From JAFTYO01 sp045611785 (GTDB lineage Bacteria; Pseudomonadota; Alphaproteobacteria; RF32; CAG-239), in NCBI GenBank assembly GCA_045611785.1, contig JAZKXV010000012.1, positions 1 to 64,000 of the forward strand: DNA of 64,000 nt, in the 5' to 3' direction. Below the pieces are notes generated by a model. The model had not been told where the DNA came from. It saw only the letters and a program-made list of their open reading frames with translations, and did not search any database. The number at the start of each line of letters is the position of its first letter. Position 1 is the first letter of the stretch. Shown here piece by piece: positions 23,401 to 31,447 of this stretch. A program made the position numbers and the translations under genes.

Positions 23401-24291
23401 ATGCCAAACAAACCAGAAGTTTGTATTTTACCTGTTGCAGGTTTATCAACAAGAAACCTTCCCGCAACTAAAGTTCTACACAAAGGTTTCTTAACGTTAA
23501 ACAATTTGCCTATCATACAATATGCTATTGATGCTTGTAAAGAAATAGGCGTTAAAGAAATCGTTTTCATATATAGTGATCAATCTTGTAAAAACTTATT
23601 TGAAAAATATTTTGAACCATATCCTTGGCTTGAAAACCATCTTGAAGCAAAAGGCAAATTAGATTTACTTAAAGCTGTAAAAGACATAATTCCTGAAGGA
23701 ATGAAGTTCTCGTTTGCTGAACAAAAAGAACCTTTAGGTAACGGTCACGCAATTTTAATGGCAAAAGAAATTGTCGGTAAAAGAGATTTCATTGTTATGT
23801 GGCCTGATGACATATATATTAACTTCCACGGCGAAGGCGTATTAAAACAGCTTGCTGATGTATATGCACAAACCGGTGGTATCGTTGAAAACATTATGGA
23901 GTTTCCTAAAGAAGAAATGGTCAGATATGGCGCCTTAATCGGTGCAGTTAGAGATGGCCGTACAGTTCAAGCAAAAGGTTTGGTTGAAAAACCAAAATTA
24001 GAAGAAGTTCCATCAAACTATGCAAGTATGGGTCCATACATATTACCAAACGTAATTATGGATATTTTGCCTGAAGTTAAAAACGGCTCAAATGGTGAAA
24101 TCAACCTTACTGACGCACTTAATTTAGCTGCTGAACGTGGTGTACCATTAACAGGTGTATTATGCAGAGGCCTAAGATTTGACTGTGGCACTAATGATGA
24201 ACTAGCAAGAGCTAACCTCAAGCTTTCATTAATGCTAAATCCAAATTTAAGAGCTTATGCTAAAGAATTGTTAGATACAATTTTAGTATAA
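23401..24291 (+). CDS. galU: UTP-glucose-1-phosphate uridylyltransferase
   Basis: A 296-residue nucleotidyltransferase that makes UDP-glucose for LPS and other glycans. The nucleotide-binding motif appears as VAGLSTRNLPATKVLHKG near residue 10, where the family usually has G-L-G-T-R-x-L-P-A-T-K-x-x-P-K-E. The Gly-to-Ser change and the loss of the P-K-E stretch are notable. WPDDIYINF carries the catalytic Asp. VEKPKLEEVPSNYASMGPYI and GLRFDCGTNDEL near the end are GalU hallmarks. The length is normal. TTGGAG lies 7 nt before the ATG. hemW follows after 27 nt. Confidence 0.88.
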   Translation: MPNKPEVCILPVAGLSTRNLPATKVLHKGFLTLNNLPIIQYAIDACKEIGVKEIVFIYSDQSCKNLFEKYFEPYPWLENHLEAKGKLDLLKAVKDIIPEGMKFSFAEQKEPLGNGHAILMAKEIVGKRDFIVMWPDDIYINFHGEGVLKQLADVYAQTGGIVENIMEFPKEEMVRYGALIGAVRDGRTVQAKGLVEKPKLEEVPSNYASMGPYILPNVIMDILPEVKNGSNGEINLTDALNLAAERGVPLTGVLCRGLRFDCGTNDELARANLKLSLMLNPNLRAYAKELLDTILV

Positions 24292-24318
24292 AACATTTTT
24301 TATAAGAAAGTAAGGCCA

Positions 24319-25410
24319 ATGAATATAAAACCATTATCCATTTACATTCATTGGCCTTTTTGTAAAAGCAAATGTCCTTATTGCGACTTTTTTAAAAGAA
24401 TAAAAAAAGATATAGATCAAACAAGTATTATAGATTCCTACATCAAAGAATTAGAATATTACCACGACTTAGTTCCTAACAGAATTGTCCAATCAATATT
24501 TTTTGGTGGGGGAACCCCTTCCCTGATTAAACCCGAAAACATATCTCGATTAATTGATCATATACACAAATTATGGAAAACAGAAAGCAAAATTGAAATA
24601 AGCTTAGAAGCTAACCCTAATTCTGAATATGAAAACATGTTTAAGCTTATAAAAAATGCTGGTGTCAATCGCTTATCTTTGGGTGTTCAAGCATTAAATG
24701 ATACCGACTTAAAATTTTTGGGACGAACCCATAACCTACAACAAGCTCTGCACAGCATAGAAGAAATTATTAAAAACTTTGATAATCATTCAATGGATTT
24801 AATATATGCTAGACCAAACCAAAATCTTGACATTTGGCAACAAGAACTTGAAACAACGATATCTTTTGGCTTTAAACATTTATCTTTATATCAATTAACC
24901 ATAGAAGAAGGAACAGTTTTTGCTGCTAAAGGCATAAAAACTCTTGATGAAGATGTATCTGCAAAGATGTACTCTGATACTATATCATTTTTAGAAAATA
25001 ACGGATACCCACAATACGAAGTATCAAACTTTGCAAAAACAGAATATCAATCCGTTCATAACAAATGCTATTGGCTTGGAGATGAATATGTTGGTATTGG
25101 AGAATCTGCTCACGGACGCTTAAATATAAACAACAATCACTACGCTATAACTCATCCTCATGATATGGAAAAAATCACCTCTGAAGAAAGAGCCGAAGAA
25201 CTTATCATCATGGGACTCAGATTAAATGAAGGCATTAACAAACAACACTTTGAAGAAATATGCCACATCAATTTTGATAGTTTCATAAATCAAAAAGCTA
25301 AATCAAACCTTATAAGTCAAGGCTTAATATCTGAAAATAGCCATTACTTATCCGCAACCAAAGACGGATTCTTAGTTCTAAATAAAATAATCGAAGAACT
25401 GTGTTTATAA
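24319..25410 (+). CDS. hemW: HemW, heme chaperone radical-SAM protein
   Basis: A 363-residue radical-SAM protein of the oxygen-independent coproporphyrinogen-oxidase-like HemW group. CKSKCPYCDF near residue 15 supplies three Cys for the 4Fe-4S cluster. FFGGGTPSLI and SLEANPNSEYENM are conserved SAM-binding elements, and HNKCYWLGDEYVGIGESAHG is the HemW signature with the heme-binding His. HemW proteins are thought to bind and deliver heme rather than oxidise coproporphyrinogen. It lies 27 nt behind galU and probably shares its transcript. Confidence 0.9.
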   Translation: MNIKPLSIYIHWPFCKSKCPYCDFFKRIKKDIDQTSIIDSYIKELEYYHDLVPNRIVQSIFFGGGTPSLIKPENISRLIDHIHKLWKTESKIEISLEANPNSEYENMFKLIKNAGVNRLSLGVQALNDTDLKFLGRTHNLQQALHSIEEIIKNFDNHSMDLIYARPNQNLDIWQQELETTISFGFKHLSLYQLTIEEGTVFAAKGIKTLDEDVSAKMYSDTISFLENNGYPQYEVSNFAKTEYQSVHNKCYWLGDEYVGIGESAHGRLNINNNHYAITHPHDMEKITSEERAEELIIMGLRLNEGINKQHFEEICHINFDSFINQKAKSNLISQGLISENSHYLSATKDGFLVLNKIIEELCL

Positions 25411-25572
25411 CGACATTGCTATCATTAAAAATCTATCATAAAATATATATAATACAGACTATACAATTGATGTTTACACTGAAGAATTTATTAAAATTCT
25501 AAATAATTCCCTATAAAACGAACAAAAATATTGTTTTAAAATTTTTTGTACCGCTAAACAACTTGATTCTAT

Positions 25573-25604
25573 AAAAAAAACACTGACTACATCAGTGTTT
25601 TTTT
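25573..25604. terminator. Bidirectional terminator between hemW and the MATE gene
   Basis: CACTGA (25581-25586) and TCAGTG (25592-25597) flanked by A8 and T7 form a symmetric hairpin that can stop transcription from both sides. The preceding 160 nt after hemW are AT-rich with no gene. Confidence 0.8.
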
Positions 25605-25609
25605 ATCAT

Positions 25610-27025
25610 CTACTCAGCCGCAGGAGTTTGGTTTGATCCAGTAATAGATGAACTCAAACTAATTCTATGCTTATTATATAAGAAATAATTTTTAGTTTTA
25701 GATGCTTTAAGATTATGTATAATAACAAAATATCCTATCAAAACTACAGCTGCAGCCCCTACCCAAGCAATAGGCCCTGCAAAAAACACACCTTTATATC
25801 CAATTACTTTTGACAAATATACTGCTGCAAAAGCACGCATAATCAGCTCGACACAACTTCCTATAAGCGGAATAATGGTTCTTCCCATTCCTTGTAAAGT
25901 ATTTCTAAACACAAAAATCATTCCCAAGAAAAAGTAATAATAAGTGCTTATACGTAAATATTCTTTTCCTATTTCAATAATTAACGGATTTTTATCCTTA
26001 ATAAAAACAGAAATCATTTCACTACCGATAAAACGAACTGATATTGAAATACAAATACCTATAGTCAATGAAATTAAAGCTGCTGCCCTAACCCCTTTTC
26101 TGATACGAGCCAATTTACCTGCACCCCAGTTTTGAGCAGAATATGTTGCCATAGCAATACCCAAGGCCAATAAAGGTTGTGTAGCTAATTGTTCAATTCT
26201 TAGTGCTGCTGTAAATGATGCTATAATATCAGGACCAAAAGAGTTACACACACTTTGAATAATCATCAAGCTAAATGATAAAACAGAAAATTGTATTGCC
26301 ATAGGAATAGCAACTCTTAAATGCTCCTTCATAAAATTAGAATCATATATCCAATCTGTTTTTTTAAGGCGCATAATAGGAAACTTTTTATGCATATACC
26401 ACAAACACAAAACAACAGAAATAGAAATTGCACTAACAGTTCCTAACGCAGAACCTACAACACCTAATTTACAATAATAAATAAGAATCAAATTAAATAA
26501 CACATTTAATACTGTTGAAAAAATCAAGAAATAAAGCGGCGTCTTACTATCTCCTACTGCTCTGATAAAGCCGGATAACAAATTAAAAAACACAATCATT
26601 ATCATACCACCTGTTAGAACTGCCATAAAATTATAAGAATCTTCAAATATAATTTCAGGAACATTCATAATTACCAAAAACGGACGCAAGAACAAAAGTA
26701 AAAAAAACATAATCAAAGCACTTAAACATGTACTTGCCATAATGCAGTGTGTCATAGATTTGCGCATTAATACATAATCTTTAGCACCAAATTTCTGAGC
26801 TGTAATAACGGTTAAACCACCTGTAAAACCAAATGAAATAAGCAAAAACACAAAGTAAAGAGGCGCTGTAGATCCAACTGCTGCCAAAGCATTTACCCCA
26901 ATCAAACGACCAACAATTAATATGTCTGATATATTATATAGCTGTTGAAATATATTACCGATTAATAACGGTAAACTAAATAATATAATTAATTTCGCTG
27001 GCGAACCTTGTGTCATATTTTTCAT
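25610..27025 (-). CDS. MATE-family multidrug/organic-cation exporter
   Basis: I place the start at ATG 27025, preceded by AGAAGGAAT; the longer frame to 27097 has no SD. The 471-residue product has about twelve membrane segments. It begins MKNMTQGSPAKLIILFSLPL, the common MATE opening, with LFSLPLLIGNIFQQLYNISD a family hallmark. GAKDYVLMRKSMTHCIMAST and SSTAPLYFVF-type loops recur at the pseudo-twofold repeat (SAQNWGAGKLARIRKGVR). It probably exports small molecules using a Na+ or H+ gradient. The substrate is unknown. Confidence 0.9.
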   Translation of the reverse strand: MKNMTQGSPAKLIILFSLPLLIGNIFQQLYNISDILIVGRLIGVNALAAVGSTAPLYFVFLLISFGFTGGLTVITAQKFGAKDYVLMRKSMTHCIMASTCLSALIMFFLLLFLRPFLVIMNVPEIIFEDSYNFMAVLTGGMIMIVFFNLLSGFIRAVGDSKTPLYFLIFSTVLNVLFNLILIYYCKLGVVGSALGTVSAISISVVLCLWYMHKKFPIMRLKKTDWIYDSNFMKEHLRVAIPMAIQFSVLSFSLMIIQSVCNSFGPDIIASFTAALRIEQLATQPLLALGIAMATYSAQNWGAGKLARIRKGVRAAALISLTIGICISISVRFIGSEMISVFIKDKNPLIIEIGKEYLRISTYYYFFLGMIFVFRNTLQGMGRTIIPLIGSCVELIMRAFAAVYLSKVIGYKGVFFAGPIAWVGAAAVVLIGYFVIIHNLKASKTKNYFLYNKHRISLSSSITGSNQTPAAE

Positions 27026-27157
27026 TTTTAGTATTCCTTCTATTAAAACAAAGGGAAAGATACATCTAAAAATTTTAAAGTAAATAGTTATCTTCATTTA
27101 AAAACTTATTTTAATGCATATGTAGTTTCTGTTAATAATTTTAATAGGAGAATTTTA

Positions 27158-27520
27158 ATGAAAAAAACTTCACTATTTGCAATTGCACTTCTTTTCGCAT
27201 CAACCATGAATGCTTCCGCTGAAAATAATAACGGTGGTTTTCAAAATAATAACAATCAACAAATCATTAGCGTAACGGAAATTGCAGAACTTAAAGATGG
27301 CGATTACGTTATGCTACAAGGAAACATTTTGGAAAAAACAGGTGATGAATCTTACAATTTTAAAGACAATAGCGGAACAATAGTTATTGAAATTGATAAT
27401 GATACATGGGCTGGAATTACTGTAACTCCAAACGACATGGTCATTATCGGAGGCGAAATCGATAAAGACATGATGGAACCGACCATAATTGAAGTTGACA
27501 CAATCCAAATGGCTAAATAA
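27158..27520 (+). CDS. YgiW/YdeI-type periplasmic OB-fold (BOF) protein
   Basis: A 120-residue protein. The signal peptide MKKTSLFAIALLFASTMNASA is followed by an Asn-rich linker. The BOF domain has the usual pattern: LKDGDYVMLQGNILEKTGDE, YNFKDNSGTIVIEIDNDTW and a final VDTIQMAK. BOF proteins such as YgiW are linked to stress tolerance in other bacteria; the ligand is not known. TAGGAG lies 9 nt upstream of the ATG. It is a single-gene unit with a terminator. Confidence 0.85.
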   Translation: MKKTSLFAIALLFASTMNASAENNNGGFQNNNNQQIISVTEIAELKDGDYVMLQGNILEKTGDESYNFKDNSGTIVIEIDNDTWAGITVTPNDMVIIGGEIDKDMMEPTIIEVDTIQMAK

Positions 27521-27532
27521 TTTTAAAACGCT

Positions 27533-27566
27533 AAACTCCCATGCACAAACAACATGGGAGTTTTTT
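27533..27566 (+). terminator. Terminator of the BOF gene
   Basis: AAACTCCCATG (27533-27543) and CATGGGAGTTT (27553-27563) form an 11-bp stem followed by T6. Confidence 0.85.
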
Positions 27567-27575
27567 CTTTTATAG

Positions 27576-27603
27576 TTGACAACTTTAATATGTATTGTAT
27601 ATT
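27576..27603 (+). promoter_or_regulatory. Promoter of the thiol/ArsR operon
   Basis: TTGACA (27576-27581), a 16-nt spacer and TATATT (27598-27603) lie 36 nt before the ATG at 27640. Confidence 0.6.
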
Positions 27604-27639
27604 ACATATGATTTATACTAATTTTATTTAGGAGGTATT

Positions 27640-28245
27640 ATGAAAGAAAAAGCAAAAAGCGTAAAAGAATTTGTTGAACGCATTGACAGTACAAAAAAAG
27701 TTAATCCTAAAGATTTATCTTCTGATCAAGACTTAACAATTGCTATAATGAACTTAATTTCAATTGAAGAACACTTAGTTTTCTCTGGTGCAAAAACAGG
27801 AAAAACAGCATTTTATGATTTAATTGAAGAAGTTCGTGAAACTCGTAAAAATTTAATGCAAAAAATTATTCCTTCATATGAAGGCGAAGTATGGTGCATT
27901 TCAAAACACTTGCTTGCAACATCAATGCGCTTACTTGAAGTTGGTACAAAACAACAAAGTTTAGGTAATCATGAACAAGCCTACGATTTATTTAATAAAT
28001 CTTATGATATGTATTGCTTATTTTGGGGCTTAAATATGAATATGCTAAAAGTTGAAGACTTAAAATGGGTTGAAACAAGTATTGAAGATGTAAAAAAAAT
28101 TACAGCAAAAATAAATGAAAACACTCCTAAAGAAGAGAAAGCTAAAGAAGCTGTTGCAACAACCGAAACTGCTGAAACAAAAACTTCTGCACTTTCTAAA
28201 ATGAAAGCTTTCGTTCGTAAAGCTGTTGATTGTTGCATTGAATAA
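27640..28245 (+). CDS. Conserved-looking helical protein of unknown function
   Basis: A 201-residue helical protein (SSDQDLTIAIMNLISIEEHL; FYDLIEEVRETRKNLMQKII; KHLLATSMRLLEVGTKQQSL). It has a Glu/Ala/Thr-rich tail and ends with KAVDCCIE, a vicinal Cys pair at the C-terminus. I do not recognise the family. A very strong SD (TAGGAGG) and an upstream promoter make it the first gene of a three-gene operon with the thioredoxin-like lipoprotein and the tandem ArsR regulator. The C-terminal CC pair next to a redox protein may be functional. Confidence 0.65.
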   Translation: MKEKAKSVKEFVERIDSTKKVNPKDLSSDQDLTIAIMNLISIEEHLVFSGAKTGKTAFYDLIEEVRETRKNLMQKIIPSYEGEVWCISKHLLATSMRLLEVGTKQQSLGNHEQAYDLFNKSYDMYCLFWGLNMNMLKVEDLKWVETSIEDVKKITAKINENTPKEEKAKEAVATTETAETKTSALSKMKAFVRKAVDCCIE

Positions 28246-28259
28246 TAAAGGAAAAATAC

Positions 28260-28613
28260 ATGAAAAAAATTGTATATGCACTTATAGTATCATTGTTTGC
28301 GCTTACCGGTTGTAAACCTGAAAAATCAGTGTTAGATGATAGTAGAGCTTATTTATTTTATTCTCAAACTTGCCCACATTGTCACCAAGCACAAGAATAC
28401 ATTGGTAAAAAATATCCTGACTTAGATATTATAAAAATTGATGTAGCAACTCCTAATGGTAAAGAAATGTTAATGCAATGTGCTAACAAGTTCAAATTAG
28501 GCAACAATATCGGTGTTCCGTTATTTTGTTTAGGCGATAACCATTTAATGGGGTGGTCAGATTCTTATAAAATAAAATTTGATGCTTATATCAGACCATT
28601 TATGAAAAAATAA
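28260..28613 (+). CDS. Thioredoxin/glutaredoxin-like lipoprotein
   Basis: A 117-residue protein. The N-terminus MKKIVYALIVSLFALTGC has a lipobox-like LTGC with Cys18. The mature domain has the active-site pattern YSQTCPHCHQAQEYIGKKY (CPHC) near residue 37 and a cis-Pro-like NIGVPLFCLGDN. It fits a small periplasmic glutaredoxin/thioredoxin fold. A final MGWSDSYKIKFDAYI is typical of glutaredoxin-like membrane-associated proteins. Its gap to the upstream gene is 14 nt, indicating cotranscription. Confidence 0.8.
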   Translation: MKKIVYALIVSLFALTGCKPEKSVLDDSRAYLFYSQTCPHCHQAQEYIGKKYPDLDIIKIDVATPNGKEMLMQCANKFKLGNNIGVPLFCLGDNHLMGWSDSYKIKFDAYIRPFMKK

Positions 28614-28625
28614 TCGGTTATAAAC

Positions 28626-29273
28626 ATGAATAAAGTTCAGCTTCCAATTGAGGTGATGAAAAAAGCTGTTAAAGAGATAAGCTATATTTCCCACCCTTTA
28701 CGTTTAAGAATTTTAGAATTTTTAGATGTTAATGGTAAATCATCTGTTTCATCAATCAGCAAAGGCTTGGAAGCTGAACAAATTTTTATATCTCAAAGTT
28801 TGAAAAAATTAAGAGAAGCAAAACTCGTTACAACTCAAAGATCTGGAATTTTTATTTATTATAAAATTCAAGAAGAATACCCTGCAAGCTTATTTATCTG
28901 CTTAAGAAAATTGTTCGGATACATGGCAAATGATTTTAACTATTTACTTGATGGATATAAAGCCATGCTTCCTAAAGATTACACCAATATGGTTGCCAAT
29001 CAAATAAAGCTATTTGCCAATTATGAAAAAATGCGCATACTAGAATATCTGGTACTAAACGGCGAAACAAACGTAAGTGAGATAATTAGTGGTATATCTT
29101 CAGACCAACTTAAAGTTTCTCAATATTTAAAACGAATGCGTGATGAAGGCTTTGTAACATCACGTCGAAATGGCCGGTTTATATATTATGACATTACAAG
29201 AGGTATTCATAAAACAGCTATAGAGTGCATAAGAAAACGTTATAATAATTTAGAAGATAAAAACGATTTTTAA
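28626..29273 (+). CDS. Tandem ArsR-type HTH regulator (two winged helices in one chain)
   Basis: A 215-residue protein carrying two copies of an ArsR-like winged helix. The first spans about residues 12-90 (SHPLRLRILEFLDVNGKSSV; SQSLKKLREAKLVTTQRSGI; FIYYKI). The second is around 125-205 (ANYEKMRILEYLVLNGETNV; SQYLKRMRDEGFVTSRRNGR; FIYYDI). ArsR proteins are normally homodimers of one such domain, so this is an intramolecular pseudo-dimer. No metal-binding Cys pattern is present. As the last gene of the operon with the thioredoxin-like lipoprotein, it may autoregulate it. Confidence 0.85.
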   Translation: MNKVQLPIEVMKKAVKEISYISHPLRLRILEFLDVNGKSSVSSISKGLEAEQIFISQSLKKLREAKLVTTQRSGIFIYYKIQEEYPASLFICLRKLFGYMANDFNYLLDGYKAMLPKDYTNMVANQIKLFANYEKMRILEYLVLNGETNVSEIISGISSDQLKVSQYLKRMRDEGFVTSRRNGRFIYYDITRGIHKTAIECIRKRYNNLEDKNDF

Positions 29274-29334
29274 TCAATCGAACACATTCACGCATAAGCA
29301 AAATCAATTAATAGTTAGCAAAATCATAAATACA

Positions 29335-29363
29335 CTTGAGTTTTGTTCGTTTAAACCTTATAT
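29335..29363 (+). promoter_or_regulatory. Sigma-32-like promoter ahead of ftsH
   Basis: CTTGAG (29335-29340), 15 nt, then CCTTATAT (29356-29363) resemble the RpoH consensus (CTTGAA ... CCCCATnT). ftsH is a known heat-shock gene and rpoH lies in this window. Confidence 0.4.
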
Positions 29364-29400
29364 AAAACAATAGTAAAAATTAAACAATAGGATGACTTAA

Positions 29401-31266
29401 ATGAAATCTGGTAAAAATTTGGTTATTTGGCTGATTATATTTTTGGTATTATCAGCAATAATAAGCTCTTTTAGCGAAAAAGCTCGTATGTCAAGAGTAG
29501 AACAACTAGCTTTTTCTGATTTTATGAATGAAGCAGAAAATAAACGCATATCCGAAGTAAACATATCCGGCCACGATATTATGGGTACAACAACTGACGG
29601 AAAAGAGTTTTATACATACGCCCCAAATGATCCGACCATGTTTGAAACATTAAGACAAAATGGTGTGCGTGTAAGTGCACAACCTATTGATACAAGCTCT
29701 AACACTTTTTGGGGCATCATTATTTCATGGTTCCCTATGTTACTGTTAGTTGGCGTATGGATATTCTTTATGAGACAAGCAAATTCCGGAAACAACAAAG
29801 CAATGAGCTTTGGAAAATCAAAAGCCCGTCTTATTGAAAACAACAAAAAAGTAACATTTGCAGATGTTGCCGGCGCTGATGAATCTAAACAAGAGCTTGA
29901 AGAAATTGTTGATTTCTTAAAAGATCCTCAAAAATTTTCTCGTTTAGGAGGCCGAATTCCAAAGGGTGTATTGTTAGTAGGACCTCCGGGAACAGGTAAA
30001 ACATTGTTAGCAAAAGCTGTTGCTGGTGAAGCAAACGTTCCGTTCTTTTCAATTTCGGGATCTGATTTTGTTGAAATGTTTGTCGGTGTTGGTGCATCTC
30101 GTGTAAGAGACATGTTCGCTCAAGCAAAGAAAAATGCTCCATGCTTAGTATTTATAGATGAAATCGATGCTGTTGGACGTCATCGTGGAGCTGGTTTAGG
30201 CGGTGGAAATGATGAGCGTGAACAAACATTAAACCAACTCTTGGTTGAAATGGACGGCTTTGAAGAAAATGAAAACATTATATTAATTGCTGCAACAAAC
30301 AGACCTGATGTTTTAGACCCTGCTCTTCTAAGACCGGGAAGATTTGACAGACAAGTTACTGTTACAAATCCTGACATCAAAGGTCGTGAAGAAATTTTAA
30401 AAGTGCATGTCAGAAAAGTCCCTCTTGCAAAAGATGTTAACTTAGCTGTTATTGCTCGTGGAACCCCTGGTTTCTCAGGAGCTGATTTAGCAAATTTGGT
30501 AAATGAAGCCGCATTGTTGGCTGCTCGCAAAAATAAGCGCAAAGTTACAGCAAAGGACTTTGATGATGCCAAAGATAAAGTCTTGATGGGAAATGAGAGA
30601 AAATCTATGGCAATGGATGAAAAAGAAAAAATGCTAACCGCATATCACGAAGCTGGCCATGCAATTTGTTCATTAAATGTCAAAGAAACAGATCCTATCC
30701 ATAAAGCCACCATAATCCCAAGAGGACGTGCTTTAGGTATGGTTCAACAACTTCCTGAAAAAGACCAATATTCATATACCAGAGCAAAAATGCTTTCAAG
30801 ACTTGTCATTTTAATGGGAGGTCGCGTTGCTGAAGAATTAAAATTTGGTTATGATGCAGTTACATCTGGAGCATCATCTGATATTGCAGCTGCTACAAAT
30901 TTGGCTCGTTCAATGGTAACCGAGTGGGGTATGAGCGATACATTAGGTCCGGTATTATACTCTGAAAACTCAGGTGAAGTATTTTTAGGACGTTCCGTAA
31001 CTCAAAATAAAAACATGAGTGAAGAAACTGCTCGTTTAGTAGACTCTGAAATTAAACGATTAGTTACAGAAGGTCATGCTCAGGCGACAAAAATATTAAA
31101 AGAAAAAACTAAAGAATGGGAGACTTTAGCTCAAGCTTTAATCGAATACGAAACATTAACAGGAGATGAGATAAAAGCAGTCATTGCCGGTGAAACACTT
31201 GACCGTAAAGCCGAAATTCCGGTAAGTGAAGAAAAAAGAACAAAAGCCTCCATCCCTGAAGCCTAA
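29401..31266 (+). CDS. ftsH: FtsH, membrane-bound ATP-dependent zinc metalloprotease
   Basis: A 621-residue AAA+ protease. Two membrane segments flank a periplasmic domain (LVIWLIIFLVLSAIISSF at the start; FWGIIISWFPMLLLVGVWIF near residue 100). The AAA module has Walker A GPPGTGKT near residue 198, Walker B LVFIDEID and the SRH ATNRPDVLDPALLRPGRFDRQ stretch. The protease domain carries the zinc motif HEAGH near residue 417. It degrades membrane and regulatory proteins; in E. coli it degrades sigma-32. AGGAT lies 8 nt before the ATG. A sigma-32-like promoter and a terminator bracket it. Confidence 0.96.
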   Translation: MKSGKNLVIWLIIFLVLSAIISSFSEKARMSRVEQLAFSDFMNEAENKRISEVNISGHDIMGTTTDGKEFYTYAPNDPTMFETLRQNGVRVSAQPIDTSSNTFWGIIISWFPMLLLVGVWIFFMRQANSGNNKAMSFGKSKARLIENNKKVTFADVAGADESKQELEEIVDFLKDPQKFSRLGGRIPKGVLLVGPPGTGKTLLAKAVAGEANVPFFSISGSDFVEMFVGVGASRVRDMFAQAKKNAPCLVFIDEIDAVGRHRGAGLGGGNDEREQTLNQLLVEMDGFEENENIILIAATNRPDVLDPALLRPGRFDRQVTVTNPDIKGREEILKVHVRKVPLAKDVNLAVIARGTPGFSGADLANLVNEAALLAARKNKRKVTAKDFDDAKDKVLMGNERKSMAMDEKEKMLTAYHEAGHAICSLNVKETDPIHKATIIPRGRALGMVQQLPEKDQYSYTRAKMLSRLVILMGGRVAEELKFGYDAVTSGASSDIAAATNLARSMVTEWGMSDTLGPVLYSENSGEVFLGRSVTQNKNMSEETARLVDSEIKRLVTEGHAQATKILKEKTKEWETLAQALIEYETLTGDEIKAVIAGETLDRKAEIPVSEEKRTKASIPEA

Positions 31267-31274
31267 ACATAAAA

Positions 31275-31307
31275 TAAAACCTCCAACAATGGAGGTTTTA
31301 TTTTTTT
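31275..31307 (+). terminator. Terminator of ftsH
   Basis: TAAAACCTCC (31275-31284) and GGAGGTTTTA (31291-31300) form a 10-bp stem followed by T7. Confidence 0.85.
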
Positions 31308-31337
31308 CTAGCTATTTTCTTTAATCATATAAAAATA

Positions 31338-31366
31338 TTGACAAAACTGATATTGCATGATAAAAA
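31338..31366 (+). promoter_or_regulatory. Candidate promoter of the 27-residue repeat protein
   Basis: TTGACA (31338-31343), a 17-nt spacer and TAAAAA (31361-31366) lie 81 nt before the ATG. The -35 is perfect and the -10 poor. Confidence 0.4.
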
Positions 31367-31447
31367 ATTTTCCATAAAAATAAATTACAATTCCAATTAT
31401 TAACTAAAAGGCGATGTGTCGATGCTTTATAACCGATAAAAAAAATT

